Part shown: positions 18,045 through 26,129 of the stretch, in pieces
Position numbering within the stretch: position 1 is the first letter of the stretch
Layout: each line of letters starts with the position of its first letter
Assembly: GCA_934539295.1 (NCBI GenBank)
Contig: CAKTCN010000007.1
Coordinates: forward strand, 32,766 to 96,765
DNA from: an uncultured Allosphingosinicella sp.
GTDB lineage: Bacteria > Pseudomonadota > Alphaproteobacteria > Sphingomonadales > Sphingomonadaceae
Length of the DNA: 64,000 nt
Reading direction: 5' to 3'
Made by a program: the position numbers and the translations under genes
Notes under the pieces: model-generated
What the model was told of the DNA's origin: nothing
Databases searched by the model: none
Seen by the model: only the letters and a program-made list of their open reading frames with translations

Positions 18045-18108
18045 CGGACGAGCGATCCAGCGGACCTCCGGTCAGCCCTGGATCGCTTAGCTGTGCTCGC
18101 AATGGCGA
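18027..18108. repeat. REP-like palindromic repeat, copy 2, covering the end of the oxidoreductase gene
   Basis: Arms GAGCGATCCAG (18050-18060) and CTGGATCGCT (18078-18087), continuing as TAGCTGTGCTCGCAATGGCG. The right side closely resembles the right arm of the copy at 14160-14242. The left flank runs into the oxidoreductase stop codon (18042-18044). Confidence 0.6.
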
Positions 18109-18168
18109 GCGGCGGGTCGATCGCGCTTGCGTCCGGCACCCCATCCGCTTACACCCTCCGCCATGCGT

Positions 18169-18190
18169 GGCCGCTCCGTGAGGGGCGGCC
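18169..18190 (+). promoter_or_regulatory. GNRA-looped hairpin in the trcR leader
   Basis: GGCCGCTCC (18169-18177), loop GTGA, GGGGCGGCC (18182-18190): nine pairs with one G-U. It ends 12 bases before the GGAGG ribosome site of trcR and is followed by a mixed CTTATCATTT, so it may be a terminator of the upstream gene or a leader structure. Confidence 0.5.
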
Positions 18191-18213
18191 CTTATCATTT
18201 CTGGAGGACCTCA

Positions 18214-18909
18214 GTGGCCCAGCCGCTCATGCCGCATGCGACCGCTTCCTGGCTGGTCGATACTACCGCTCTCAGCTTCGAGCAGATCGCCGACTTCTGC
18301 GGCTTGCACATCCTTGAGGTGCAGGCGATCGCCGATGATACCGCCGCGACCAAGCTGACCGGCCGAGATCCGATCCGTGCGGGCGAGCTGACGCAGGAAG
18401 AGATCAACCGCGGACAGGACGATCCCGCCTACCGCCTGAAGATGCAGCGCGAGCCGGACAAGGCCGAGCGGACCAAGGGACCGCGCTACACGCCGGTATC
18501 GAAGCGCCAGGACAAGCCGGACGGCATCGCCTGGATCATCCGCAATCACCCCGAAATCTCGGACGGCACGATTTCCAAGCTGATCGGCACCACGCGCACC
18601 ACGATTGCCGCGATTCGCGATCGCACGCACTGGAACATCGCCAACATTCAGCCGAAGGACCCGGTGACGCTCGGCCTCACCAGTCAGCGTGAATTGGACG
18701 CGATCGTTGCCAAGGCCGCCAAGGCCGCGGGTCTGGATGCCCCGACCGACCATCGCTTGGCCGGTGATCGCGAAGCGCTGATCGAGGAATTGCGCAAGGA
18801 GCGCGAGGCGCATGCCCGGGAGGCCGAGGAAGCGCTCGCTGCCGAGCAGCGCGGCGACGAGCCGGTCAGCCCTTATGGTGTCGATTTCGTCGATCCGTTC
18901 AAGCGCTAA
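18214..18909 (+). CDS. trcR: DUF1013 cell-cycle transcriptional regulator TrcR
   Basis: 231 residues. DUF1013 proteins are restricted to Alphaproteobacteria; the Caulobacter member TrcR acts in cell-cycle transcription with RNA polymerase. Visible segments: TASWLVDTTALSFEQIADFC, GLHILEVQAIAD (helix-turn-helix-like), the DPIRAGELTQEEI core, and NHPEISDGTISKLIGTTRTT, a second helix-turn-helix-like segment, then a Glu/Arg-rich helix. The start is GTG 18214 because GGAGG (18203-18207) is ideally placed; in-frame ATG 18127 has no ribosome site and would put the leader hairpin in the coding region. Confidence 0.88.
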   Translation: MAQPLMPHATASWLVDTTALSFEQIADFCGLHILEVQAIADDTAATKLTGRDPIRAGELTQEEINRGQDDPAYRLKMQREPDKAERTKGPRYTPVSKRQDKPDGIAWIIRNHPEISDGTISKLIGTTRTTIAAIRDRTHWNIANIQPKDPVTLGLTSQRELDAIVAKAAKAAGLDAPTDHRLAGDREALIEELRKEREAHAREAEEALAAEQRGDEPVSPYGVDFVDPFKR

Positions 18910-18929
18910 GCCACCTAGTACCAACACGC

Positions 18930-19013
18930 ATTCGGGCTGAGCGTGTCGCGGCCCTGTTCCTTCTCTTCCGCTGCATGGAAGGAGGGCAGGGCTTCGACAG
19001 GCTCAGCCCGAAC
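18930..19013. repeat. Intergenic inverted repeat of the TTCGGGCTGAGC type
   Basis: Left arm ATTCGGGCTGAGCGTGTCG (18930-18948); right arm CTTCGACAGGCTCAGCCCGA to 19011 is its inverted complement with few mismatches, 44 bp apart. Unrelated in sequence to the two REP-like copies above. It lies between trcR and the acyl-CoA ligase; no gene is seen in this 170-bp gap. Confidence 0.6.
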
Positions 19014-19064
19014 GGATTCTGGGGCAAGTGGATAAGCACCGGCTTGCCGCCCATCCATTTGCCT

Positions 19065-19080
19065 TTTACGTAAACGTAAA
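19065..19080. promoter_or_regulatory. Palindromic operator candidate abutting the acyl-CoA ligase start
   Basis: TTTACGTAAACGTAAA: two perfect 7-bp arms (TTTACGT / ACGTAAA) around AA. The last A is the first base of the ATG. Similar palindromes are described for regulators of fatty-acid and branched-chain amino-acid catabolism in proteobacteria; assignment to a specific regulator is inference. Confidence 0.6.
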
Positions 19081-20762
19081 TGGACGATCCGGCTCGAATC
19101 TGGCGTAGCGCCTACCAGCATCCCAGTGATTGGGATCAATCGTTTCCACCGCTCAGCCTGCCTGCGATGTTCGAGGAGACCGCGCATCGCACGCCCAATG
19201 CCTGGCTGATCGACTTTCTCGGCCGCAAATACAGCTATGCCGAGACTTTGAGCGGGGTGAACCGCGTCGCTTGCGGGCTGGCGAAGATGGGGGTGAAGAA
19301 GGGCGACCGCGTCGGCCTGTTTCTGCCCAACGTGCCGCATTACCTCGCCGCTTATTATGGCGCGCTGAAGATCGGCGCCACCATCGTCAACTTCTCGCCG
19401 CTCTACACCGCGCAGGAACTGGCCGATCAGGTCGAGGATAGCGGCACCCGCATCTTGTTCACCGTCTCGGCGCAGGCGTTGTTGCCGACCGCCTTGAAGG
19501 TGCTCGACATGTCGAGCCTGGAGCGGCTGGTGGTGGGTTCGATCGCAGGCGCGCTGCCGCCGGCCAAGTCTTTGCTCTACCGCTGGCTCAAGGCCAAGGA
19601 GATTGCGGCCCGTCCGCAAGGTGACGAGCGGGTGATCGCCTTCTCCGGACTCATCGCCAATAACGGCCGGTGCGAACTGGCGCCGATCGATCCGGTGAAC
19701 GACGTCGCGCTGATCCAATATACCGGCGGCACCACAGGCACGCCCAAGGGCGCAATGCTGACCCACCAGAACCTTACGGCCAATGCGCGGCAGGTGGATG
19801 CGGTGGATGCCGACCGCACGGCCGAGGACCGGATCATGGGCGTGCTGCCGATGTTCCACGTCTTCGCCAATACCTGCGTGCTCAACCGCACCGTGCACCG
19901 GGGCGGCGAGATCGTTATGCTGCCGCGCTTCGACGCCGCGCAGACGCTGGCCGCGATCGAGCGCACCAAGGTCACTTCGATGCCGGGCGTCCCGACCATG
20001 TACCAGGCCTTGCTCGATCACCCGCAGACCGCCAGGACCGATTTCTCCAGCCTGCGCATCTGCATTTCCGGCGGCGCGCCGATGCCGGCCGAGGTCAAGA
20101 CCCGTTTCGAGGAGCGCACGGGAGCCAAGCTGGTCGAGGGATATGGGCTGACCGAAAGCTCCGGCGTGGTCTCCACCAACCCTTATGAAGGCACCAACAA
20201 GCCCGGCACGATCGGTCAGCCTTTGCCGGCCACCGCCGTCGTGCTGGTCGACAAGGAAGATCCCACGCGTCCGCCGCCGCCGGGGGAGCCGGGCGAGATC
20301 ACCATCGCAGGGCCGCAGGTGATGAAGGGTTATTGGAACCGCCCCGATGCCGATGCCGAAGTGTTCGTCGACGGGCGCCTGCGCACCGGAGACGTCGGCA
20401 TCATCGACGAGGACGGCTATGTCCGCATCGTAGACCGGCTGAAGGACATGATCGCGGTGGGCGGGTTCAAGGTCTTCCCGAGCCAGATCGAGGCGCATCT
20501 CTATCGGCACGAGGCGGTCAAGGAAGCGCTGGTGATCGGCATTCCGGACGCGCGTCTGGGCGAGAAGCCGAAGGCGTTCGTGACGCTTCAGGAAGGTGTG
20601 GAGATCGGCGGCGCCGAGCTGGTTGCCTGGGTCAATGCCTGCGTCGGCAAGCATGAGCGCATCGTCGCATGCGAAATCCGCGAGGCGCTGCCCAAGACCA
20701 TGATCGGCAAGCTCAGCCGCAAGGAACTCCAGGCCGAGGAGCGGGCCAAAGCCTCCGCTTGA
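19080..20762 (+). CDS. Long-chain fatty-acid CoA ligase (AMP-binding, FadD-like)
   Basis: 560 residues. Activates fatty acids with ATP and CoA. Core motifs: P-loop YTGGTTGTPKGAMLTH, EGYGLTESS (A5), GELxxxGPQVMKGYW-like segment, LRTGDVGIIDEDGYVRIVDR (A7/A8), GFKVFPSQIE and the C-terminal catalytic Lys in LPKTMIGKLSRKEL. The N-terminus PSDWDQSFPPLSLPAMF matches relatives, supporting the start, yet there is no ribosome site because the palindrome occupies that space; translation may be leaderless or inefficient. First gene of the eight-gene co-directional run. Confidence 0.93.
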   Translation: MDDPARIWRSAYQHPSDWDQSFPPLSLPAMFEETAHRTPNAWLIDFLGRKYSYAETLSGVNRVACGLAKMGVKKGDRVGLFLPNVPHYLAAYYGALKIGATIVNFSPLYTAQELADQVEDSGTRILFTVSAQALLPTALKVLDMSSLERLVVGSIAGALPPAKSLLYRWLKAKEIAARPQGDERVIAFSGLIANNGRCELAPIDPVNDVALIQYTGGTTGTPKGAMLTHQNLTANARQVDAVDADRTAEDRIMGVLPMFHVFANTCVLNRTVHRGGEIVMLPRFDAAQTLAAIERTKVTSMPGVPTMYQALLDHPQTARTDFSSLRICISGGAPMPAEVKTRFEERTGAKLVEGYGLTESSGVVSTNPYEGTNKPGTIGQPLPATAVVLVDKEDPTRPPPPGEPGEITIAGPQVMKGYWNRPDADAEVFVDGRLRTGDVGIIDEDGYVRIVDRLKDMIAVGGFKVFPSQIEAHLYRHEAVKEALVIGIPDARLGEKPKAFVTLQEGVEIGGAELVAWVNACVGKHERIVACEIREALPKTMIGKLSRKELQAEERAKASA

Positions 20763-20794
20763 CCCCCGGCGCGGCCAAGGCCAATGCTGCCGCC

Positions 20795-21040
20795 ATGGTA
20801 GAAGGTGCGGAAATCGAAGGCCTGTCGTTCGAGGCGGCGTTGCGCCGGCTGGAAGAAATCGTGCGCAAGCTGGAGAGCGGCGAGGCGTCGCTCGACGAGT
20901 CGATCGACCTCTATTCGGAGGGTGATCGGCTACGCCAGCAATGCGAGGCGCGGTTGCAGGCGGCGCAGGCGCGGATCGAGAAGATCCAGTTCGGCCGGGA
21001 CGGCCAGCCCGCCGGCACGGTGCCGTTCGGCGATGAGTGA
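20795..21040 (+). CDS. xseB: Exodeoxyribonuclease VII small subunit
   Basis: 81 residues, normal length. Signature LSFEAALRRLEEIVRKLESG, then EASLDESIDLYSEGDRLRQQ, a helical hairpin that binds the large subunit XseA. The complex degrades single-stranded DNA. No xseA is in this window. Its last 8 bases (ATGAGTGA) overlap the start of ispA, the common xseB-ispA linkage. Confidence 0.93.
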   Translation: MVEGAEIEGLSFEAALRRLEEIVRKLESGEASLDESIDLYSEGDRLRQQCEARLQAAQARIEKIQFGRDGQPAGTVPFGDE

Positions 21041-21947
21041 CATCGAGGTCGTGAGCGTGGAGGCGCGGCTCAAGCCCGCGCTGGACGCGATCGCCGCCGA
21101 CATGGACCGGCTGTTCGACGAATTGCTGCCGGTGCCGGAAGACAGCCGCGCGCGGCTTTACCAGGCGATGCGCCATGCTGCGATCGGCGGGGGCAAGCGG
21201 CTGCGGCCGTTGCTCGTGGTGGCAGCATGCGGCCTGTTCAACATCGATCGTGAACGGGCACTGCGCGTCGGTCTCGCGGTGGAATGCATCCACGTCTACT
21301 CGCTCATCCACGACGACCTGCCGTGCATGGACGATGACGATCTGCGCCGTGGCAAGCCGACCGTGCATCGCGCCTTCGATGAATGCACGGCGATCCTTGC
21401 AGGGGATTCGCTGCACGCACTTGCGTTCGAGGTGCTGGCGGATCCGGCGACCCACGAGGATCCGTTCGTGCGCAGCGAGTTGATCGCAGAACTCGGCCGC
21501 GCATCGGGACCGGCCGGCATGGCAGGTGGGCAGATGATGGACCTGAGGGCAGAGGAGGCAGAGCTCGATCTCGCCACCGTGACCCGGCTCCAGCAGCTCA
21601 AGACCGGCGCCCTGATCGGCTTCTGCCTGGAGGCGGCAGGGATCATGGGCAAGGTGGCGCCTGCCGGGAGGACGGGCCTTCGCGGCTATGCGCGTGATGT
21701 GGGGCTGGCTTTCCAGATCGCCGACGATCTGCTCGACGTCGAGGGCGAGGAAGCCAAGACCGGCAAGCGCGTCGGCAAGGATGGCGAAGCCGGCAAGGAA
21801 ACGTTCGTGTCGCTGCTGGGCGCCGATCGCGCGCGCGAACAGGCGCGGATCCTGGTCGGGCAGGCGATCGCCCATCTGCAAAGCCACGGGTCGGAAGCGG
21901 ACCTGCTGCGCGCCATCGCCCGCTTCTCGGTCGAGCGGGACCATTGA
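21033..21947 (+). CDS. ispA: Farnesyl/geranylgeranyl diphosphate synthase
   Basis: 304 residues, all-helical trans-prenyltransferase. First Asp-rich motif DDLPCMD (with the two-residue insertion of bacterial farnesyl diphosphate synthases), second Asp-rich motif DDLLD; GGGKRLRPLL binds the pyrophosphate. Condenses isopentenyl diphosphate units for quinone, carotenoid and hopanoid precursors. Translationally coupled to xseB (8-bp overlap). Not followed by dxs, unlike many bacteria. Confidence 0.94.
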   Translation: MSDIEVVSVEARLKPALDAIAADMDRLFDELLPVPEDSRARLYQAMRHAAIGGGKRLRPLLVVAACGLFNIDRERALRVGLAVECIHVYSLIHDDLPCMDDDDLRRGKPTVHRAFDECTAILAGDSLHALAFEVLADPATHEDPFVRSELIAELGRASGPAGMAGGQMMDLRAEEAELDLATVTRLQQLKTGALIGFCLEAAGIMGKVAPAGRTGLRGYARDVGLAFQIADDLLDVEGEEAKTGKRVGKDGEAGKETFVSLLGADRAREQARILVGQAIAHLQSHGSEADLLRAIARFSVERDH

Positions 21948-22005
21948 TGATGCAGTCGGCAATCCACTCCAACACGCAAGTGCCTTGTAGCGAGAGCCGC
22001 GGGTC

Positions 22006-22506
22006 ATGAGGATCGGCGTTTATCCCGGTACGTTCGATCCGGTGACCCTGGGACACATGGATATCATCCGTCGCGGCGCGAACCTTGTCGACCGTTTGGT
22101 GATCGGCGTCACCACGAACCCTTCGAAATCGCCCATGTTCACGCTGGATGAGCGGATGGCCATGGTGGAGCGGGAGGCAGGCGCGATCGCGTCCAACGTC
22201 AGCGTGGTCAGCTTCGACTCCCTCCTCATGGACTTTGCCGAAAGGGAAGGCGCGTCCATGATCCTGCGGGGCCTGCGTGCCGTCGCCGACTTCGAATATG
22301 AGTATCAGATGGCGGGCATGAACCAGCAGCTGAACGACCGGATCGAGACCGTCTTCCTGATGGCCGATGTGTCGTTGCAACCGATCGCGTCGCGGCTGGT
22401 GAAGGAAATCGCGCTTTATGGGGGCAATATCGGCCGCTTCGTAACGCCCAGCGTCGCCACGCAGGTCGCTGCGCGGGTCGAGAGGATCGGCCGCAAAGGC
22501 TCATGA
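22006..22506 (+). CDS. coaD: Phosphopantetheine adenylyltransferase
   Basis: 166 residues. Penultimate step of coenzyme A synthesis: transfers AMP from ATP to 4'-phosphopantetheine. Nucleotidyltransferase motif GTFDPVTLGHMDI (T/HxGH), RGLRAVADFEYEYQMAGMN, and the C-terminal ASRLVKEIA in place of ISSxxVRE. Gap of 58 bp after ispA. Confidence 0.96.
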   Translation: MRIGVYPGTFDPVTLGHMDIIRRGANLVDRLVIGVTTNPSKSPMFTLDERMAMVEREAGAIASNVSVVSFDSLLMDFAEREGASMILRGLRAVADFEYEYQMAGMNQQLNDRIETVFLMADVSLQPIASRLVKEIALYGGNIGRFVTPSVATQVAARVERIGRKGS

Positions 22507-22571
22507 TCCGTTCAGGCTCGCCATCGCAAGGGCGGGTGGTTAGAGACATGCCGATCAAGGTAGGAAAACAC

Positions 22572-23342
22572 ATGAAGTTGAAGACGATGAGCCTGCTCCT
22601 TGCCGGCATGTTGTTTGCGGGTCCGGTCGCCGCGCAGGAGGCGCCGCCTGCCGCCTCCGCACCGGAGGCGCCGGCCGCTCCGGCCGTTGCACCCGAGACG
22701 CCGCCTGCTGCTGCGCCCGCTCCCGTGACGGAGAAGCCCGCGGTCAAGGTCGTGCCCGCCGCGCCTCCGGCTCTGGAGCAGGAGAATGTGCTTAACCTCG
22801 ACCTGTCCACGGGCGGACGCGTGAGCATCCAGCTGCGCCCGGATGCGGCACCGAACCATGTGGAACGGATCAAGACGCTTGCGCGCCAGGGCTTCTACAA
22901 CGGCCTCGTCTTCCACCGCGTGATCGAGGGCTTCATGGCGCAGGGTGGTGATCCGACGGGCACTGGCCAGGGGGGATCGCAGCTGCCCGACCTGATGGCC
23001 GAACTGAACACGCTGCCGCACGTGCGCGGCACCGTGTCGATGGCGCGCACCAGCGCCTATGACAGCGCCAACAGCCAGTTCTTCATCATGCTGATGCCCC
23101 GCCTGACGCTCGACACCAACTATACCGGTTTCGGCCGGGTCATCTCCGGCATGGAATATGTCGATGCGATCGTGAAGGGTGAGCCGCCGGCGAACCCGTC
23201 CCGGATCGTGCGTGCGTCGATCGGTGCCGACAATGTGCCCCAGCCGACGGCGGCCGAGTTGCAGGCGGCCAATACACCGACCGCGGCTGCGCCTGCGCCC
23301 GCCAACCAGCCCCTGATCCTTCCCGGCACGTCGCAGCGCTGA
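22572..23342 (+). CDS. Periplasmic peptidyl-prolyl cis-trans isomerase (cyclophilin type)
   Basis: 256 residues. Signal peptide MKLKTMSLLLAGMLFAG with cleavage after VAAQ, an Ala/Pro-rich linker (about 24-70), then the cyclophilin core: Arg in FYNGLVFHRVIEGFMAQGGD, QxxxA-type GTVSMART and NSQFFIML. Catalyses prolyl isomerisation during envelope protein folding. ATG 22572 is chosen because it gives a clean signal peptide and has AGGTAGG upstream; two in-frame starts nearer coaD (22503, 22548) would bury it. A Pro/Ala-rich tail ends the protein. Confidence 0.92.
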   Translation: MKLKTMSLLLAGMLFAGPVAAQEAPPAASAPEAPAAPAVAPETPPAAAPAPVTEKPAVKVVPAAPPALEQENVLNLDLSTGGRVSIQLRPDAAPNHVERIKTLARQGFYNGLVFHRVIEGFMAQGGDPTGTGQGGSQLPDLMAELNTLPHVRGTVSMARTSAYDSANSQFFIMLMPRLTLDTNYTGFGRVISGMEYVDAIVKGEPPANPSRIVRASIGADNVPQPTAAELQAANTPTAAAPAPANQPLILPGTSQR

Positions 23343-23351
23343 GGCGCGTCC

Positions 23352-24389
23352 ATGCGCGTCGACCTGTTCGATTTCGATCTGCCGGCGGAGCGTATCGCGC
23401 TTCGCCCGGCCAGCCCGCGCGACAGCGCGCGCCTCCTGCTGGTGGACGGCAGCGGCATGTCGGACCGGATCGTGTCCGACCTGCCCGACCTGCTGCGCGC
23501 AGGCGACGTGCTGGTGTTCAACGACACCCGCGTCATTCCGGCCCAGCTGGAAGGTCGCCGCGGCGAGGCGAGCGTCGGCGCGACTCTCCACAAGCGCGAA
23601 GGTCCACGCGCCTGGCGCGCCTTCGTCCGCAATGCCAAGCGAGTGCGCGATGGCGACCGGATCGACTTCGGCAATGGCGTATTCGCCTTGGCGGGCGAGA
23701 AGGCGGCCGATGGGAGCATCCTGCTGACCTTCGAAGGCGAGGAGCCTGTCGAACTGCTGCTGGAGCGCGCCGGTCGCATGCCGCTGCCGCCCTATATCGC
23801 GGCCAGACGCGAGGCGGATGCGAGGGACGCCGACGATTATCAGACCATGTTCGCGCGGGAGGAAGGCGCAGTGGCAGCGCCCACGGCCGCGCTCCACTTC
23901 ACGTCTTCGCTGGTCGAGGCGCTGGCACAAGCCGGCGTGAAGCATGAAACGCTGACACTGCACGTCGGCGCGGGCACCTTTCTGCCCGTCAAGGCCGACG
24001 ATACGGACGAACATGCCATGCACAGCGAGTGGGGCAGGGTGGACGCCGCTACCGCCGACCGCCTCAACGCCGCCAAGGCTGCGGGCGGCCGCATCATCGC
24101 CGTCGGCACCACCTCCCTCCGCCTCCTTGAAAGCGCCACCGGCGAGGACGGGATCATCCGCCCATTCGAAGGCGATACCGCCATCTTCATCACGCCCGGC
24201 CACCGCTTTCGCGCGGTAAGCGGCCTCCTGACCAACTTCCACCTGCCCCGATCGACCCTGTTCATGCTGGTATCGGCGCTTATGGGGTTGGACGTGATGC
24301 AGTCGGCCTACCGACATGCCATTGAAGAGGATTACCGCTTCTACTCCTATGGCGATGCCAGCCTGCTCATTCCGGAGAGTGGCTCATGA
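23352..24389 (+). CDS. queA: S-adenosylmethionine:tRNA ribosyltransferase-isomerase
   Basis: 345 residues. Adds the cyclopentene ring precursor from S-adenosylmethionine to preQ1 in tRNA during queuosine formation. Family motifs: [88 protein letters not shown]. Only 9 bp after the cyclophilin gene; its stop overlaps the next start by 4 bp. Works in the same pathway as tgt, two genes on. Confidence 0.96.
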   Translation: MRVDLFDFDLPAERIALRPASPRDSARLLLVDGSGMSDRIVSDLPDLLRAGDVLVFNDTRVIPAQLEGRRGEASVGATLHKREGPRAWRAFVRNAKRVRDGDRIDFGNGVFALAGEKAADGSILLTFEGEEPVELLLERAGRMPLPPYIAARREADARDADDYQTMFAREEGAVAAPTAALHFTSSLVEALAQAGVKHETLTLHVGAGTFLPVKADDTDEHAMHSEWGRVDAATADRLNAAKAAGGRIIAVGTTSLRLLESATGEDGIIRPFEGDTAIFITPGHRFRAVSGLLTNFHLPRSTLFMLVSALMGLDVMQSAYRHAIEEDYRFYSYGDASLLIPESGS

Positions 24390-24868
24390 TGAACGTCTTT
24401 CTTGCCTTGGCCGCCATGGCCGCGCAGGCGCCGCAGGGGACAGCTCAGCCGGGTGCAACCGCACAGCCGGGCCAGGTGCCGCAGCCTCGTCCTACCGACT
24501 TCACGGCAACGCCGGTGGCGGTGCTGCTCGCCGGTTTCGATGGCGACCGGGACGCGCGTGTCACCCGGGCCGAGTTCGACGCCGGGGTAGCGGCGAGCTT
24601 CGGGGAGGGCGAAGCGATGTCGCCGATCGCGTTCAGCAACTGGTCGGTGCGCTGGCTCGGCCATCAGGGCGCGCTGCCAGGGCGCTTCGATTTCGACGCG
24701 GATGGCGACGACAGGATCTCTCGGGCCGAATATGCGGCGGAACTGGGGCGTCAGTTCGCCAGGCTCGATGCCAATCGCGATGAAGTGCTCGACCGGTCCG
24801 AGCTGGTCACGGTCAGGCCGCATGCGATGCAGCCGATGCCCGGCGGGCGCCGGCGCCCGCGTGGCTGA
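24386..24868 (+). CDS. Secreted EF-hand protein
   Basis: 160 residues with a short hydrophobic N-terminus ([15 protein letters not shown]) that looks like a signal peptide, then Pro/Gln-rich linker. Three EF-hand-like calcium loops: [24 protein letters not shown] and [12 protein letters not shown], all with Asp/Asn at positions 1, 3, 5 and Glu at 12. Likely periplasmic calcium-binding protein of unknown role. It lies between queA (4-bp overlap) and tgt. Confidence 0.8.
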   Translation: MMNVFLALAAMAAQAPQGTAQPGATAQPGQVPQPRPTDFTATPVAVLLAGFDGDRDARVTRAEFDAGVAASFGEGEAMSPIAFSNWSVRWLGHQGALPGRFDFDADGDDRISRAEYAAELGRQFARLDANRDEVLDRSELVTVRPHAMQPMPGGRRRPRG

Positions 24869-24905
24869 CCTCGACAGGCGCACCTGACGCGGGCAAAGGC
24901 CGGGC

Positions 24906-26021
24906 ATGACGGACACCCGCTTCACTTTCTCCATTTCTGCCACCGACGGCGCGGCCCGCACCGGCACCATCCGCATGGCGCGTGGCGAGATCCGCACGCC
25001 TGCCTTCATGCCGGTCGGCACGGCCGCCACGGTGAAGGCGATGAAGCCCGCTGACGTGCGCGCAGCCGGGGCGGACATCATCCTCGGCAACACATATCAC
25101 CTGATGCTGCGCCCGGGCGCCGAGAGGGTGGCGCGGCTTGGCGGGCTTCATGCCTTCATGGGCTGGGACCGCCCGATCCTGACCGACAGCGGCGGCTATC
25201 AGGTGATGAGCCTATCCGACCTTACCAAGGTCACGGAGGAAGGCGTGGCCTTCAAGAGCCACCTCGATGGCACGCGCCACATGCTGAGCCCCGAGCGCTC
25301 CATGGAGATCCAGGCGCTGCTCGGCTCCGACATCATCATGGCGTTCGACCAGCTGGTTGCCACCACTTCGACGCCTGCGCAGCAGGCCGAGGCGATGGAG
25401 CGCTCCATGCGCTGGGCGGCGCGATCTCGGGCGTCCTTTGCAGGCACGGGCGCATTGTTCGGCATTCAGCAGGGCGCGCTCGACGAGACGCTGCGCAAGG
25501 CGTCCGCCGACGCGCTGATCGACATCGGCTTCGACGGCTATGCGGTCGGCGGACTGGCAGTGGGCGAGGGGCAGGAGGCTATGTTCGGCTGCCTGGACTT
25601 CGCGCCTCGTCAATTGCCCGCCGACAAGCCGCGCTACCTGATGGGCGTCGGCAAGCCCGACGACATCGTCGGCGCGGTGGAGCGCGGCATCGACATGTTC
25701 GACTGCGTTCTGCCCACCCGCTCGGGCCGCACCGGCCAGGCTTTTACCTGGGACGGGCCGATCAATCTGCGCAATGCCAAATTCGCGGAAGACCAGACGC
25801 CGCTCGACCCGGAGTCGCCGACAGCGGGGTGGAGCAAGGCCTATATCCACCACCTCGTCCGCTCGGGCGAAATCCTGGGTGCGATGCTGATGACCGAGCA
25901 TAATCTGTGGTTCTACCAGCGGCTCATGCAGGGCTTGCGCGCCGCCATTGCCGAGGGGCGCCTCGCCAGCTTCGCGGACGATTTCCGCCAGCGCTACAAG
26001 GCGCGCAAGTCGCAGTCGTAA
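24906..26021 (+). CDS. tgt: Queuine/preQ1 tRNA-ribosyltransferase lacking the zinc cysteines
   Basis: 371 residues, colinear with bacterial Tgt, which exchanges guanine-34 of certain tRNAs for preQ1. Active-site stretches present: [14 protein letters not shown] (Asp94), AFD (Asp148), [34 protein letters not shown]. Odd: the zinc site CxCxxC...H of known Tgt is replaced at 304-309 by SPTAGW in a loop three residues shorter, leaving only the His of LMTEH; and the Cys two residues after Asp148 is Leu150, with Gln149 for Glu. Frame and flanks are undamaged, so it is not a simple frameshift. Confidence 0.92.
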   Translation: MTDTRFTFSISATDGAARTGTIRMARGEIRTPAFMPVGTAATVKAMKPADVRAAGADIILGNTYHLMLRPGAERVARLGGLHAFMGWDRPILTDSGGYQVMSLSDLTKVTEEGVAFKSHLDGTRHMLSPERSMEIQALLGSDIIMAFDQLVATTSTPAQQAEAMERSMRWAARSRASFAGTGALFGIQQGALDETLRKASADALIDIGFDGYAVGGLAVGEGQEAMFGCLDFAPRQLPADKPRYLMGVGKPDDIVGAVERGIDMFDCVLPTRSGRTGQAFTWDGPINLRNAKFAEDQTPLDPESPTAGWSKAYIHHLVRSGEILGAMLMTEHNLWFYQRLMQGLRAAIAEGRLASFADDFRQRYKARKSQS

Positions 26022-26030
26022 AACTGTCAC
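26013..26030 (+). promoter_or_regulatory. PHO-box-like site upstream of phoX
   Basis: CAGTCGT-AAAA-CTGTCAC: two 7-bp half-sites 11 bp apart with an A-rich spacer, 11 of 14 half-site positions matching CTGTCAT repeats. It overlaps the tgt stop codon and lies about 100 bp before phoX. Confidence 0.55.
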
Positions 26031-26129
26031 GCGACCGTATCGAAAGCATCTTCAAACGGTCGGCGCACCGCCATTGCGGACGGCCATGACAGCCCCATCC
26101 AAGCGCAAAGCGCATGAAGGGGGTAAGAC

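Noticed and set aside
18915..22007. 1,030-codon open frame on - across the ligase, xseB and ispA genes
   Set aside because: Antisense of three recognised genes; no motifs, shadow composition.
25800..25840. Frameshift or pseudogene explanation for the missing Tgt cysteines
   Set aside because: Reading frame is continuous and conserved sequence resumes exactly on both sides (PLDPE before, KAYIHHL after), so a local base error cannot explain it easily.
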